From Enterococcus sp. ZJ1622 (GTDB taxonomy: Bacteria > Bacillota > Bacilli > Lactobacillales > Enterococcaceae): a stretch of 59,263 bases of DNA. Shown here piece by piece: positions 45,761-54,905 of the stretch. A model generated the notes under the pieces. It had not been told where the DNA came from. It did not search any database and saw only the letters and a list, made by a program, of their open reading frames with translations. The stretch is from positions 1-59,263 of the forward strand of contig NZ_JAAKDW010000015.1 of NCBI RefSeq assembly GCF_011038845.1. The letters are read 5' to 3'. Position 1 is the first letter of the stretch. Every line of letters starts with the position of its first letter. A program made the translations under genes and the position numbers.

Positions 45761-46631
45761 CTTACTCACTAAGATCAGCGGTTACGCCGAAAAAGCTTTG
45801 TTATACGAGGTTTCTTTGACCCCTAAACCTGGATTAGTCGATCGCAGGAACAGCGGTGCACATCAAGACATGGATTTTTTTACTTTCATAGATAGTATCG
45901 TTTCACTGTCCCCTTTCTTTCAGAATTATGTCGAAGCAGGTTTTTATCATGAAGGCCCATTGCCCCAACTATTCGACCAGCTGAGAGAAATCGGGAAAAA
46001 AGCTGAAACAGCCATGCTGGAAGCAACGAATGGCGTGAATACTCATAAAGGGGCGAATTTCTCTTTTGCTGTCCTATTAGGCGCAACAGGGTTCTATCTG
46101 CAGACTGGAGCTGTCCTTCCGTTTGAACGAGCAGATTCGGAAAAAATCCTGCAAATCGCAGGCCAGATGACGAGCGGACTCTTGGAAAAAGACTTTCATG
46201 ATCTGGCATCCAAAACTTCTTTGACGTATGGCGAGAAACTCTATCACGATCAAGGGGTCACAGGTATCCGCGGGGAAGCAGCAAGCGGATACCCCTCATT
46301 GAAAAAACTGCTGCATTATTTGAGACAGCACGAAGAAGACGAGGAAGAACTCACTTTCTTAAGGGCACTCATCTATTTGATGAGCGAAGTGGAAGACAGT
46401 AATCTATTGCATCGAGGGGGGCTATATACATGGAAAAAGGTCCAAGCCGAAAGCCGAAAGATCCACCAGGCAAATTTGCAAAAACTTGAGCTGATCGATC
46501 AGTTACGTACTTATGACCAGCTCCTTATCAAGCGGAACCTGAGTCCGGGCGGCTCTGCTGATCTGTTGTCTCTGGGGATTTATTTTTCTTTTTTAGAAGG
46601 TTCTGTATCTCCTGAAGGTAAAAAAGTATAA
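45753..46631 (+). CDS. citG: Triphosphoribosyl-dephospho-CoA synthase
   Basis: CitG makes the precursor of the citrate lyase prosthetic group from ATP and dephospho-CoA. The 292-residue protein has LTPKPGLVDRRNSGAH.DM near residues 22-40, NTHKGANFSFAVLLGA and NLSPGGSADLL, family hallmarks. The likely start is TTG at 45753, overlapping citO; the ribosome binding site AGGA is very close, so coupling is likely. Its last 52 bases overlap the convergent response regulator gene. In E. faecalis citG lies at the other end of the cluster. Confidence 0.92.
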   Translation: MISLLTKISGYAEKALLYEVSLTPKPGLVDRRNSGAHQDMDFFTFIDSIVSLSPFFQNYVEAGFYHEGPLPQLFDQLREIGKKAETAMLEATNGVNTHKGANFSFAVLLGATGFYLQTGAVLPFERADSEKILQIAGQMTSGLLEKDFHDLASKTSLTYGEKLYHDQGVTGIRGEAASGYPSLKKLLHYLRQHEEDEEELTFLRALIYLMSEVEDSNLLHRGGLYTWKKVQAESRKIHQANLQKLELIDQLRTYDQLLIKRNLSPGGSADLLSLGIYFSFLEGSVSPEGKKV

Positions 46632-47314
46632 CCGATACCCCAAACTGTTTTTAAGTATCTTGCATTTTTGGGATCTGCTTCGATCTTGTTTCTTAAATGA
46701 TTGATAAAAACCATAATCGTATTCGCATCGAATTGCCCGTCATCCCACACACTGCTGTAAATCTGTTCCTTTGAGAAAACCTGATCGGGATTTTCCATGA
46801 AGAATCGGATCAACTGGATCTCCTTTGAAGACAGCTGGATTTTCTGACCTTTCTTGTATAGCTGGTAACGACTTTGATCAAAACGGAAATCGCCAATGAC
46901 CAGTTCCTTGTTGTTTTGACAGATTCTGTGGTCACGAATGACTTGATTTCGATCCAAAGCCGCTACGACTTGTGCTCGTAACAGATTCAAAGAAAAAGGT
47001 TTCGTCAGGTACTGGTCGGCCCCGACTTCCAAACCGGCAATGATCTCCTCTTCTCTTGTTTTCCCGCTTAGAAAAATCAGCGGCACCGCAGGATCTTTTT
47101 CTCGAATCAATTGTGCTAAATGATAGCCGTCATTCTCATGCTCCAGACTGACATCCAATAAATAAAGATCGAATGTCACACGTGACATGATATCCAATGT
47201 TTTCTCCACCGAATCGCTTTGATAAATCAAGATACCGGTCGATTGCAATGATTTCCAGATCAAACGACGAACGGCCGGTTCATCATCGATAACTAAAATT
47301 TTTTCGTTTCGCAA
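46580..47314 (-). CDS. OmpR-family response regulator
   Basis: The 244-residue protein has a receiver domain (DDEP near residue 10, phospho-acceptor in LYLLDVSLE near residue 55, LSGKT, and lysine in TKPFSL) and a winged-helix DNA-binding domain (about 135-235). It is divergent from the kinase gene at 47366 across a 51-bp gap and overlaps the end of citG tail to tail. Its genomic place suggests a link to citrate or another carboxylate, but no target site was identified. Confidence 0.92.
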   Translation of the reverse strand: MRNEKILVIDDEPAVRRLIWKSLQSTGILIYQSDSVEKTLDIMSRVTFDLYLLDVSLEHENDGYHLAQLIREKDPAVPLIFLSGKTREEEIIAGLEVGADQYLTKPFSLNLLRAQVVAALDRNQVIRDHRICQNNKELVIGDFRFDQSRYQLYKKGQKIQLSSKEIQLIRFFMENPDQVFSKEQIYSSVWDDGQFDANTIMVFINHLRNKIEADPKNARYLKTVWGIGYTFLPSGDTEPSKKEK

Positions 47315-47365
47315 AAGAATCTCCCCCTAGTACATAATGGAATAAAACGCGGAAAGGAACCTATC

Positions 47366-49153
47366 ATGAAAAGACCTTCGAATAAATTTTTATATGGCAG
47401 TATGCTGCTTGTCCTGTTACTCACGATCATTGGAATGCTCTTTACTCTCTCAAGTTACTATCATACTCAAAAACATGCCGTAGCATTAGCAAAAGACCAA
47501 TTGACAACGATCAACCGCTCTGCGATCAATGTCATCCAAACCAGACTTCAGTCTTATCAGCTCGCCTTAAAGCTTTGCAGCCAGTCTTTAAGTACGGATA
47601 ACATAAAGCTTGAAGAACCGATCTCGTCCCTCGATGAACAGCATACACAAGAAAATCCCGCTGCAGCAGGCCTTTATCTTTTCTCATCAGAAGGAACTTT
47701 GTTAGATAGCAGAAAGTTATATTCGAATCCGATGCTTTCAGTCAAAGATCGTACCAAAGTTATCGCTGCCGATCCATATTTTAAAAAAGCGATCGAAACC
47801 AAGAACGAAGAAACAAGCGATGTCTATTTTCTACACAATCACTCTTACATAAACCTTTATCAGCCACTTTCTTTAGAAACAGACAAGCAAGCCTTGCTCG
47901 TTATGCCTATCGATCTACAGAATCTTTATCGAACAGAATTGATGGAGGAACACTCCTTGAATGGCTATACTATGGTCAAAAACCAAGAAATGAAAGTCGT
48001 CATGCACCCTTCACAAGAACAGATCGGCCTAGGGATCATCGAGGGACGAAAAGAGAAATTTCCGGATCTGGATCTATCTGATCTAGTACGTTTAGAAAAA
48101 GAGCAGCTCGCAAACCAAAAAGGTAGCCTGTCGTATCATTCTTACTGGTGGACAGATGCTCGACCGAAACAAGTGCTGAAAATCACTTCATACGAATGGG
48201 TCACTCTGGGAAATGCTCATCTTGTTTTTGCCAGCAACGAAGATTATTACGAAAAAAACGGTCTCCTGATCCAAGATGATTTGATTACTTTGGGCCTGCT
48301 GATGCTATTGCTTGTGGTGATTCTGTTGTTAGGCTTTGCTACTCATTACTATCTGAAACGCAACCAGACCTATCATGAAAACCAGAAGCTGCGAGAGCGT
48401 CAGCATCTTCTTCAGGAAAAACACGAACTGGAAAAAAGTATCCTCCAGCAATCAAAACTGGAAACGATCGGACTATTGACCACAACAATCGTCCATGACA
48501 TGAATAATTTTTTGACCCCTATGATCGGTAATCTTCAATTGCTGATTGAAGAGCATCAGGGGAACGAGATCCTGACAGAAGATCTCCAGGAAGTTTATCA
48601 TGCTGCTGAAAAAGGGCTGCAGCTTTCTAAAAATGTGCTTCGCTTCTCCAAAATCGATACCATGCAAAAAAACAAACATTCGATCACACCTGTCATCGAA
48701 GAAGCGATTCAGATGCTTCGCGTGTTGCTGCCGAAATCACTTACTCTTGAAATTTCGTTATCAGGAAATGGGATCGCCTGCTTCGAAAAAGATGATCTTC
48801 AAATCATTCTCTACAATCTTATTACCAATGCTTATCAAGCAAGAAATGACTGTTGTATCCATCTGATGCTCGAAACGACAGACGAGTTGCCCACCTATTT
48901 TGAGCACCGCCCTTCGTTTCAGCAAAAGAACTCATTTGCAGTAATCAAAATCGCAGATAACGGTCCGGGGATTCCGCCAGAGATCCAAGACAAGATCTTC
49001 ACCCCGTTCTTCACTACTAAAACAGCTTCAGGCGGCACAGGACTCGGCCTTTTCATCGTTGCATCGATCGCAAAGAAGAACGACTGGCTACTCCATGTGA
49101 CAAGCAATGAGAAAGGAACGACTTTCTCTCTTGGCATCGCAATAGAAAACTGA
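47366..49153 (+). CDS. Sensor histidine kinase with extracellular Cache-like domain
   Basis: The 595-residue protein has a membrane helix at about 9-30, an extracellular domain of some 270 residues (probably a double Cache), and a second helix at about 305-327, then a coiled coil. The phospho-acceptor is His377 in [11 protein letters not shown], an HDxNN box more usual in NtrB-like or hybrid kinases. The HATPase domain has [18 protein letters not shown] and GGTGLGLFI. No HAMP or PAS domain is obvious. It pairs with the divergent response regulator; the ligand is unknown. Confidence 0.9.
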   Translation: MKRPSNKFLYGSMLLVLLLTIIGMLFTLSSYYHTQKHAVALAKDQLTTINRSAINVIQTRLQSYQLALKLCSQSLSTDNIKLEEPISSLDEQHTQENPAAAGLYLFSSEGTLLDSRKLYSNPMLSVKDRTKVIAADPYFKKAIETKNEETSDVYFLHNHSYINLYQPLSLETDKQALLVMPIDLQNLYRTELMEEHSLNGYTMVKNQEMKVVMHPSQEQIGLGIIEGRKEKFPDLDLSDLVRLEKEQLANQKGSLSYHSYWWTDARPKQVLKITSYEWVTLGNAHLVFASNEDYYEKNGLLIQDDLITLGLLMLLLVVILLLGFATHYYLKRNQTYHENQKLRERQHLLQEKHELEKSILQQSKLETIGLLTTTIVHDMNNFLTPMIGNLQLLIEEHQGNEILTEDLQEVYHAAEKGLQLSKNVLRFSKIDTMQKNKHSITPVIEEAIQMLRVLLPKSLTLEISLSGNGIACFEKDDLQIILYNLITNAYQARNDCCIHLMLETTDELPTYFEHRPSFQQKNSFAVIKIADNGPGIPPEIQDKIFTPFFTTKTASGGTGLGLFIVASIAKKNDWLLHVTSNEKGTTFSLGIAIEN

Positions 49154-49181
49154 TAACACCGAACGAACATAACAGAGAACT

Positions 49182-49218
49182 ACTGTGCATGCTCGGCCAA
49201 TAATCGAGTATGTGCAGT
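49182..49218 (+). terminator. stem-loop after the histidine kinase gene
   Basis: A 14-bp stem (49182-49195 with 49205-49218) uses three G-U pairs. It is followed by a moderately T-rich tail. The rest of the gap to 49626 is very AT-rich, and no gene was seen in it. Confidence 0.6.
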
Positions 49219-49626
49219 GTTTGGCTTTTCTTCTCAATTCTTTCTCTATCACAGTTTAACATTAAAGCGCTACCATATGATAGATACAAAAAGATTTTTT
49301 GACAACTAATCTTCTTTTTTTGAAAAAAAGAGTGAACTTGGCTTTGATTGTAAAATAACAAGGGTAATGATTTTTTTGCTTATTAAAAAAAATAATGTTT
49401 TTTTATATAAATAATCATTTGATGAAAAACCTATTGCATGAGGATTAAATCAGTGATGTAAATGCTTCCTTTTTTAAATATTCCAATTATACTAAAATAG
49501 GAATAGAAATGAATAACAAACATCTATCAAAATGATCACCTATTATACCGTTGATCCATCTGAAATTCGGAATAATTAAAAAGTGATTGTTTTTTCATCA
49601 TAATCGTTAGAACAGGAGTCCGGATA

Positions 49627-50058
49627 ATGAAAAAAAGTACATTTATTTTAGCCAGCCTATGCACATTGACTGTCTTATTGATTATAGCTGCTTTCTTCAC
49701 TACTCCAGTAATGGACATCTCCTCAAAAGCAGAGATGAACCAATCCATCGACGAAGATATGGCGCATGTCCCTACGAAAAAACAACTGATGAAAGCTGAA
49801 GGACCACAACTCACCTTGCTAGGACTTTATCAGATCACCGCAATCGATTTTGAGGATACGCTTCAAGCGACGTTGACGGATGAAGAGCAGAATGAGCACA
49901 AATTTTCGATTTCTATATTAGATAAGCAGAAAAAACGATTTACGATCCCTGAGATTCGTTACACCCCGCAAAACCTAGCCCTTCATGATACGTTCGGTTT
50001 AGCAAAAAAAGGAGCACGTTACTTTGCTTATCAGCCAAGTAATAGTAAAACAGAGTGA
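49627..50058 (+). CDS. Hypothetical membrane-anchored or secreted protein
   Basis: The 143-residue protein was not recognised. Residues 4-27 form one hydrophobic segment without a clear cleavage site or lipobox, so an N-terminal anchor with an extracellular domain of about 110 residues is likely. The C-terminal part (GLYQITAIDFEDTLQATLTD...) looks like a small beta-rich fold. A GGAGT site precedes the ATG, and a strong terminator follows the stop, supporting a real monocistronic gene. Confidence 0.75.
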   Translation: MKKSTFILASLCTLTVLLIIAAFFTTPVMDISSKAEMNQSIDEDMAHVPTKKQLMKAEGPQLTLLGLYQITAIDFEDTLQATLTDEEQNEHKFSISILDKQKKRFTIPEIRYTPQNLALHDTFGLAKKGARYFAYQPSNSKTE

Positions 50059-50071
50059 ATTTATCTCCACG

Positions 50072-50100
50072 AAAACATACCCCCTATCGGTATGTTTTTT
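50072..50100 (+). terminator. terminator of the 143-residue gene
   Basis: AAAACATACC (50072-50081) pairs with GGTATGTTTT (50089-50098), followed by further T. Confidence 0.88.
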
Positions 50101-50466
50101 GCTTACAAACTAGTTTTATTTTACTCTAATGATCCTTGTTTTCCCTTGAAACAACCCTTCTGCCCAATGTTTCTACGTTCTCAATTCTTCGGCAAAATAC
50201 GCTAGTTTTCTTTTATTTTTAGCTAGATTTGACAGATGAACTATCGTTTTTCCTAGCGTAAATAACGCTCCTCCAAAAGCTCGTTATTTTAAAATAATAA
50301 AATAACATCTATCTCCAATCATTCAAGTTATTTTTTATTTGTGGTATACAAACTTTTTCTTTGGCGTCGTATGTCTCTTTAATATTTATACATTTGCATT
50401 GTATATTCGTTATTCCCCTTATTTTTGGTTCTATTTCATCGTTTTTCTTCGATTTGTTCTGTTGAA

Positions 50467-50610
50467 GTTATCCACTGTGGAAAACAGTGGGTAACAAAGG
50501 ACTGTTTGTTTTTTTCCACAAAAAAGACTTCTCAGTTCCCTCTCTCCTAAAAAATCAGATGCTTGATCTAACTTTGGAAGATTGTTTCCGTTCCTGAGAA
50601 GTCTTTTTTA
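50467..50610. other. two inverted repeats in a non-coding gap
   Basis: The gap 50101-50607 holds no convincing gene. GTTATCCACTGT/AACAGTGGGTAAC forms a hairpin at about 50467-50495. A perfect 15-bp inverted repeat (50521-50535 with 50596-50610, allowing end slippage) encloses a loop of about 60 nt and is followed by T6ATT. The latter resembles a terminator with a large loop or the remains of a small element. Confidence 0.5.
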
Positions 50611-50745
50611 TTTTTTATATGCAGCAACGATAGTAAAAACAGCCGTTGAACAGACCACGAACCAGCTGCATTTGCTTTGGCCTAAATAAATAAGTATGGT
50701 GATAAAACTTGTGATCAATCCTATACGAGATTTCTTCCGGTCCAT
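50608..50745 (-). pseudogene. possible remnant of a small membrane protein
   Basis: An open frame of 45 codons (MDRKKSRIGLITSF to IVAAYKK) encodes two hydrophobic stretches. There is no ribosome binding site, and the frame runs straight into the adjoining repeat element, which would supply its N terminus. It may be the end of a gene cut by repeat insertion, or chance. Confidence 0.2.
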
Positions 50746-50788
50746 AAGGGGGGGTGACAAAAGACTTGTCGCAGTTCCTTTTTTCGAA

Positions 50789-50974
50789 TAAACGGTGTTC
50801 AAAAGCTTGCATCTGCGGTAATAAGCCCAACCAATCGAAAAATATGAAGAGCTATTTTTGTTTGGTTGTTCTTATTACTTGATGCAGATCAGCTTTTTCA
50901 CGACCTCTTGATATAAACGGTCTTCTCCTGCCAACTCCTTGCGCCTCAAAGTTAAACGGCAGGCTCACAACCTC
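50789..50974 (-). repeat. inverted copy of the palindromic repeat plus a short derivative
   Basis: A unit of the same subtype as 29559-29681 lies reversed at about 50789-50907 (TCACGACCTC head at the right end). A second, deleted unit of 65 nt follows at 50910-50974, with GGCAGG/CCTGCC arms and no central AT-rich part. A GTGACAAAAGACTTGTCGCA hairpin flanks the left side (50754-50773). These account for most of the 50746-51052 gap. Confidence 0.8.
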
Positions 50975-51052
50975 TCCTTTTCCCCTAAAAAAACAGATTA
51001 TTTTTTATCTTTCTCTTATTTTTATCTTAAATTTAGTAAAATTGGCTATTCG

Positions 51053-51631
51053 TCATTTATATTGCGATTCGATGGCACGACTAGGTATGAACCAAGCCAT
51101 CAGGATCACAATATTTGCGATCAATACAGCGACAGGCGCTATCAGATAACCTAACAGGATACCTAATACATTCAGACTGATCGAAAGGTATGATTTCTTG
51201 TAATTGTTCAAAAGCTTTTTGAGTCCTTTTTCATGTCCTTTATTGGCATTGACTAGTTCCCTTGCCAAAATATAATAGGCGATATTCGCCACTAGCGTAA
51301 CTACCCCGTAAGTGATCTCTGGAGTCAAGCTATTGATATATTCACTGATCCATGAAGTAGCAAATGGAAAAAGCGACAATGCGAAGATAAAGAAGCTGTT
51401 TGCCCACAAGACACGTCCATTTATCTTATGTACCACTTGAAATAAATGATGATGGTTATTCCAGTAAATCCCTAAGATAACGAAACTAACGATATAGATA
51501 AAGAAACGATTCCCTAAAGCTGTAAGCGCGGCCCACGTATCGCCCTCTGGTTTATGAAGCTCTAATACTAAAATAGTCATAATGATCGCGATGACTGCAT
51601 CTGTAAAAGCTTCTAAACGATTTTTTGGCAT
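51053..51631 (-). CDS. TMEM175-family potassium channel protein
   Basis: The 192-residue protein has six hydrophobic segments and the family signature RLEAFTDAVIAIIMTILVLE at residues 4-23 (the R-x3-F-(S/T)-D pattern of helix 1). Bacterial TMEM175 proteins form tetrameric K+-selective channels in the cytoplasmic membrane. AAGGAGG precedes the ATG at 51631; 18 upstream open codons lack a site and were rejected. Confidence 0.9.
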   Translation of the reverse strand: MPKNRLEAFTDAVIAIIMTILVLELHKPEGDTWAALTALGNRFFIYIVSFVILGIYWNNHHHLFQVVHKINGRVLWANSFFIFALSLFPFATSWISEYINSLTPEITYGVVTLVANIAYYILARELVNANKGHEKGLKKLLNNYKKSYLSISLNVLGILLGYLIAPVAVLIANIVILMAWFIPSRAIESQYK

Positions 51632-51799
51632 AAATATTTCCTCCTTTTCTGCTTCATTGTAGATGAAATGGAATAGAAAAAGCAATTGTTTGATCGTTAG
51701 AATGACCTAGAAAAAAATCAGTCTACAGTTGGAGGTGAAAAAAGAAAATTCTTGTTATACTTTCTTTATCATAAGACAAGGAAAAGAGGAGGGTATCCC

Positions 51800-51997
51800 A
51801 TGAGACAAAAAAATACATTCTTGAACATTTTCATGCTGATCATGGTTCTGATTGTTGCTAGTTTTGTTGTAAGTCTTTTTATCGGTGCATTAAGCAGCAT
51901 CCTATGGTTCGCAGTCAAATTACTGATTCCCGCAGCTATTGTCGTCTGGCTGGTTCGCTGGATCACAGGATCATCGCGCAGTAGAAAATATTACTAA
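51800..51997 (+). CDS. Small hypothetical membrane protein
   Basis: The 65-residue product begins MRQKNTFLNIFMLIMVLIVA and has two hydrophobic helices (about 8-30 and 32-53), then a basic tail SSRSRKYY. GAGGAGGG lies 7-10 nt before the ATG. It was not recognised as a named family. It is followed by a terminator, supporting a genuine gene. Confidence 0.75.
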   Translation: MRQKNTFLNIFMLIMVLIVASFVVSLFIGALSSILWFAVKLLIPAAIVVWLVRWITGSSRSRKYY

Positions 51998-52045
51998 ACA
52001 AACGAACAAAAAATAAACTTTGAAACCTTCATACTGACTTATTCA

Positions 52046-52090
52046 AAAAAGAGGTTGTGACAGAATTCAATTCTGCCGCAACCTCTTTTT
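52046..52090 (+). terminator. terminator after the 65-residue gene
   Basis: AAAAAGAGGTTG (52046-52057) pairs with CAACCTCTTTTT (52079-52090) around an AGAATT/AATTCT inner stem. The stem contains the repeat head GAGGTTGTGA, so the terminator looks built from two opposed repeat ends. Confidence 0.85.
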
Positions 52091-52097
52091 ATCTGAG

Positions 52098-52139
52098 CGT
52101 TCCTGCTGCCTGATGTAGGACAGCTTTTTCACAACCTCT
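52098..52139 (-). repeat. half unit of the palindromic repeat
   Basis: The segment ending AGCTTTTTCACAACCTCT is the reversed left arm and head of the subtype at 29559. Its end abuts the stop codon of the ZIP transporter gene. Confidence 0.65.
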
Positions 52140-52956
52140 AACCCAATGCAACGTCTAGGATCATCATGATGATAAAGCCACTCATCACCCCAAATACAGC
52201 AAAATGCCGTTTACTCGACAAGGTCTGCTGTGCTTCAGGGATCAATTCCTCTACAACGACATAAATCATCGCACCCGCAGCAAAAGCCAGTGCATAAGGA
52301 AGAAGCAACTCGACTTTGGTCACTAATATCGCACCAATCACCCCTGCAATCGGCTCGACGATCCCAGAAGCTTGCCCGTAAACAAAAGCTTTCCTTCTGC
52401 TAAGTCCCTCTTGGCGTAATGGGATCGACACTGCAGCGCCTTCCGGGAAGTTTTGGATACCAATCCCTAAAGCAACCGATATCGCTGCCAGAATAGATGC
52501 TGTAGGGTTATCAGCCGTTGCTGCCGCGCCAAAAGCGACACCTACTGCCAGACCTTCTGGGATATTGTGTAATGTAATAGAAAAGACAAGTAAAATCGTT
52601 CGTTTCAAATGTGTAGGAAGCCCCTCTTTTTCATGCTGGGGACCAAAATGCATATGCGGGAGTGTTTTGTCCGCAATATATAAGAAAATACCGCCTAAGC
52701 CAAACCCGATACTGACGACTAGCCAAGCAATATCTCCGTTTTCTTCGGCTTTCGTGATCGCAGGATCTAACAACGACCAAAAACTTGCCGCAATCATTAC
52801 CCCTGATGCGAAGCCTAACATCAAATTCAAGACCTCTTTTTTGATTTCTTTAAAGAAAAACACTAACGCCGCGCCAAGCGCAGTCATGAAATACGTAAAA
52901 GCCGTTCCGGTCAGTGCCTGTTGCCACGGTTCCAACTTCAATAGCCACTCAGTCAT
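52138..52956 (-). CDS. ZIP-family metal transporter (zinc/iron, ZupT-like)
   Basis: The 272-residue membrane protein has about eight hydrophobic segments. The metal-binding helices read LHNIPEGLAVGVAFGA and NFPEGAAVSIPL, the signature HNxPEG and xxPEG of ZIP proteins, with a VEELIPEA segment late. It likely imports zinc or another divalent metal. No Zur box was seen upstream, in contrast to the L33-L32 operon at 32 kb. Confidence 0.93.
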   Translation of the reverse strand: MTEWLLKLEPWQQALTGTAFTYFMTALGAALVFFFKEIKKEVLNLMLGFASGVMIAASFWSLLDPAITKAEENGDIAWLVVSIGFGLGGIFLYIADKTLPHMHFGPQHEKEGLPTHLKRTILLVFSITLHNIPEGLAVGVAFGAAATADNPTASILAAISVALGIGIQNFPEGAAVSIPLRQEGLSRRKAFVYGQASGIVEPIAGVIGAILVTKVELLLPYALAFAAGAMIYVVVEELIPEAQQTLSSKRHFAVFGVMSGFIIMMILDVALG

Positions 52957-53038
52957 GTCATTCTCCTCTCACCTATTTGATTACTACTCTAGCATAGATG
53001 AAAAACTGTGACTACTTTTTTATAAGGAGACGAATTAG

Positions 53039-53067
53039 TTGGGATTTTTTGGAGAAAGTTCTATACT
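53039..53067 (+). promoter_or_regulatory. promoter of the pyruvate oxidase gene
   Basis: TTGGGA (53039-53044) and TATACT (53062-53067) are 17 bp apart. The short leader contains a CATCAGCGAAAGCGATGT hairpin (about 53081-53098) before the RBS AAAGGAG. Confidence 0.7.
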
Positions 53068-53117
53068 CTAGTTATTAAAACATCAGCGAAAGCGATGTGT
53101 AAAAGGAGTGGTACATC

Positions 53118-54905
53118 ATGTCAACAGTCAATGCAGGAATAGCTATGGTAAAAGTCCTCGAAAGTTGGGGAATCGATCATATTTACGGCATCCCCGGCGG
53201 TTCGTTCAATTCGATCATGGATGCTTTATATCATGAAAGAGAAAAAATTCGTTATGTCCAAGTCCGCCATGAAGAAGTTGGTGCTTTAGCCGCCGCAGCC
53301 GATGCCAAACTGACAGGAAAAGTCGGAGCAGTTTTTGGTTCAGCTGGTCCTGGGGCAACCCATTTGATCAATGGCCTATATGACGCACAAATGGATCATG
53401 TCCCACTTGTAGCTTTTCTAGGACAAGTCGCTTCTACTTCGATGAACTACAATTCATTCCAAGAATTAAATGAAAACCCTATATTCGCAGATGTCAGCGT
53501 ATACAATCGTACAGTGATGACTCCGCAAAGTCTGCCACATGTGGCTGATGAAGCGATCAAAGCAGCCTATGAGCACAAAGGTGTAGCGATTGTCACTATC
53601 CCTGTCGACTTTGGTTTTGAAGAAATCGAAGAACAAGCCTTTTCTACTGCACATACACATAAAACAAGCGTCATTTTACCTGAAGAAAAAGACCTGCTTG
53701 CTGCACTTCCTTTTATCAAAAAGGCTCGTAAACCAGTGTTGTACATCGGTCAAGGGACCCGAAACGGTTTCCCGCAGATCAAACAGTTTTCTGAACACTT
53801 CTCAACACCTGTCGTCGCTTCTGTATTAGCTAAAGGTATCGTACCTGATAGTTATCCTAACTTCCTTGGTTTTGCAGGTCGTGTAGCAACCAAACCGGGA
53901 AACGAAGCACTAGCAGAAGCTGACCTGATTTTATTCGTAGGAAGTGATTTCCCGTTTGGACGTGCCTTCTTCAATCCGGATGCCGAATTTATCCAAGTAG
54001 ACATCGATGCTTCTAAATTCGGTCGTCGTCATGAGACATCTCTTTCGATCTTAGGAGATGCCAATACAACGCTCCAAAAACTTGTCGAACTTGGTGAAGC
54101 ACGACCTGAAGACAGCTGGTTCCTTGCTAATCAAGAAAACAAGGAAAAATGGGTCAAATGGCTACAATCATTTGAATCACGTGACGAAGAGCCTGTACGC
54201 CCTGAAGCTGTTTACAAAGAAATCAATCGAATCGCCAAAGACGATGCAATCTTCGTGACAGATGTCGGAAATACGACGATTCATTCGATCCGCTCACTGA
54301 ATATGAATGGTCAGCAAAAACATACGACTTCCGGTTGGTTCGCAACAATGGGAAATGGAGTACCAGGCGGAATCGCAGCTCAATTGAGCTATCCTGAAAA
54401 ACAAGTCTTTACGTTGAGTGGCGATGGCGGATTTGCGATGGTCATGCAAGATATCATCACACAGGTAAAATACCAGCTGCCAGTTATCAATGTCGTCTTT
54501 TCGAATGATTCATTCGGCTTTATCGAAGCTGAACAAGAAGATACGGAACAAAAGAAATTCGGTGTATTTTTAGAAGGTGCTGACTTTGGAAAAGTCGGAG
54601 AAGCACTAGGCGCAAACAGCTTTACCATTACCGAATATTCGCAGTTGCGACCAGCATTTGACGCAGCAGCCAAATCTACCCGTCCAGTGGTCATCGATGT
54701 AAAAATCGGAAACAAACGACCACTGCCAGTAGAAGACCTCCATTTAGATCCAAGAAAATATTCAGAAGAAGAAATCCAGGCATTCAAGGAAAAATATGAA
54801 GTCGTTGATATGCCAGTGTTGAATGAATTGTATGAAAAGAGGTTGTTCAAAAGCTGTCCTGCATCAAGCAGTAAGCTTTTGAACACCGTGAATCAGAGGT
54901 TGTGA
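53118..54905 (+). CDS. pox: Pyruvate oxidase, with repeat-derived C-terminal tail
   Basis: This ThDP- and FAD-dependent enzyme converts pyruvate, phosphate and O2 into acetyl phosphate, CO2 and H2O2. The 595-residue protein has the ThDP glutamate in RHEEVGALAAAADAKLTG, FGSAGPGATH, and the GDGGFAMVMQD...FSND ThDP/Mg motif (about 435-460). The last 21 residues (about 575-595, RLFKSCPASSSKLLNTVNQRL by pieces) are read from the head of the palindromic repeat array beginning at 54839, and the TGA stop belongs to the repeat's GGTTGTGA. The original C terminus has thus been replaced or extended. RBS AAAGGAG precedes the ATG. Confidence 0.93.
   Translation: MSTVNAGIAMVKVLESWGIDHIYGIPGGSFNSIMDALYHEREKIRYVQVRHEEVGALAAAADAKLTGKVGAVFGSAGPGATHLINGLYDAQMDHVPLVAFLGQVASTSMNYNSFQELNENPIFADVSVYNRTVMTPQSLPHVADEAIKAAYEHKGVAIVTIPVDFGFEEIEEQAFSTAHTHKTSVILPEEKDLLAALPFIKKARKPVLYIGQGTRNGFPQIKQFSEHFSTPVVASVLAKGIVPDSYPNFLGFAGRVATKPGNEALAEADLILFVGSDFPFGRAFFNPDAEFIQVDIDASKFGRRHETSLSILGDANTTLQKLVELGEARPEDSWFLANQENKEKWVKWLQSFESRDEEPVRPEAVYKEINRIAKDDAIFVTDVGNTTIHSIRSLNMNGQQKHTTSGWFATMGNGVPGGIAAQLSYPEKQVFTLSGDGGFAMVMQDIITQVKYQLPVINVVFSNDSFGFIEAEQEDTEQKKFGVFLEGADFGKVGEALGANSFTITEYSQLRPAFDAAAKSTRPVVIDVKIGNKRPLPVEDLHLDPRKYSEEEIQAFKEKYEVVDMPVLNELYEKRLFKSCPASSSKLLNTVNQRL

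Noticed and set aside
46580-49153. Classical CitA/CitB citrate two-component system
   Set aside because: The regulator is OmpR-type rather than CitB-type and the kinase lacks the CitA PAS arrangement.
50467-50476. DnaA-box-like TTATCCACT near a hairpin
   Set aside because: One mismatch to TTATNCACA, a single copy and no neighbouring boxes; chance occurrence is likely.
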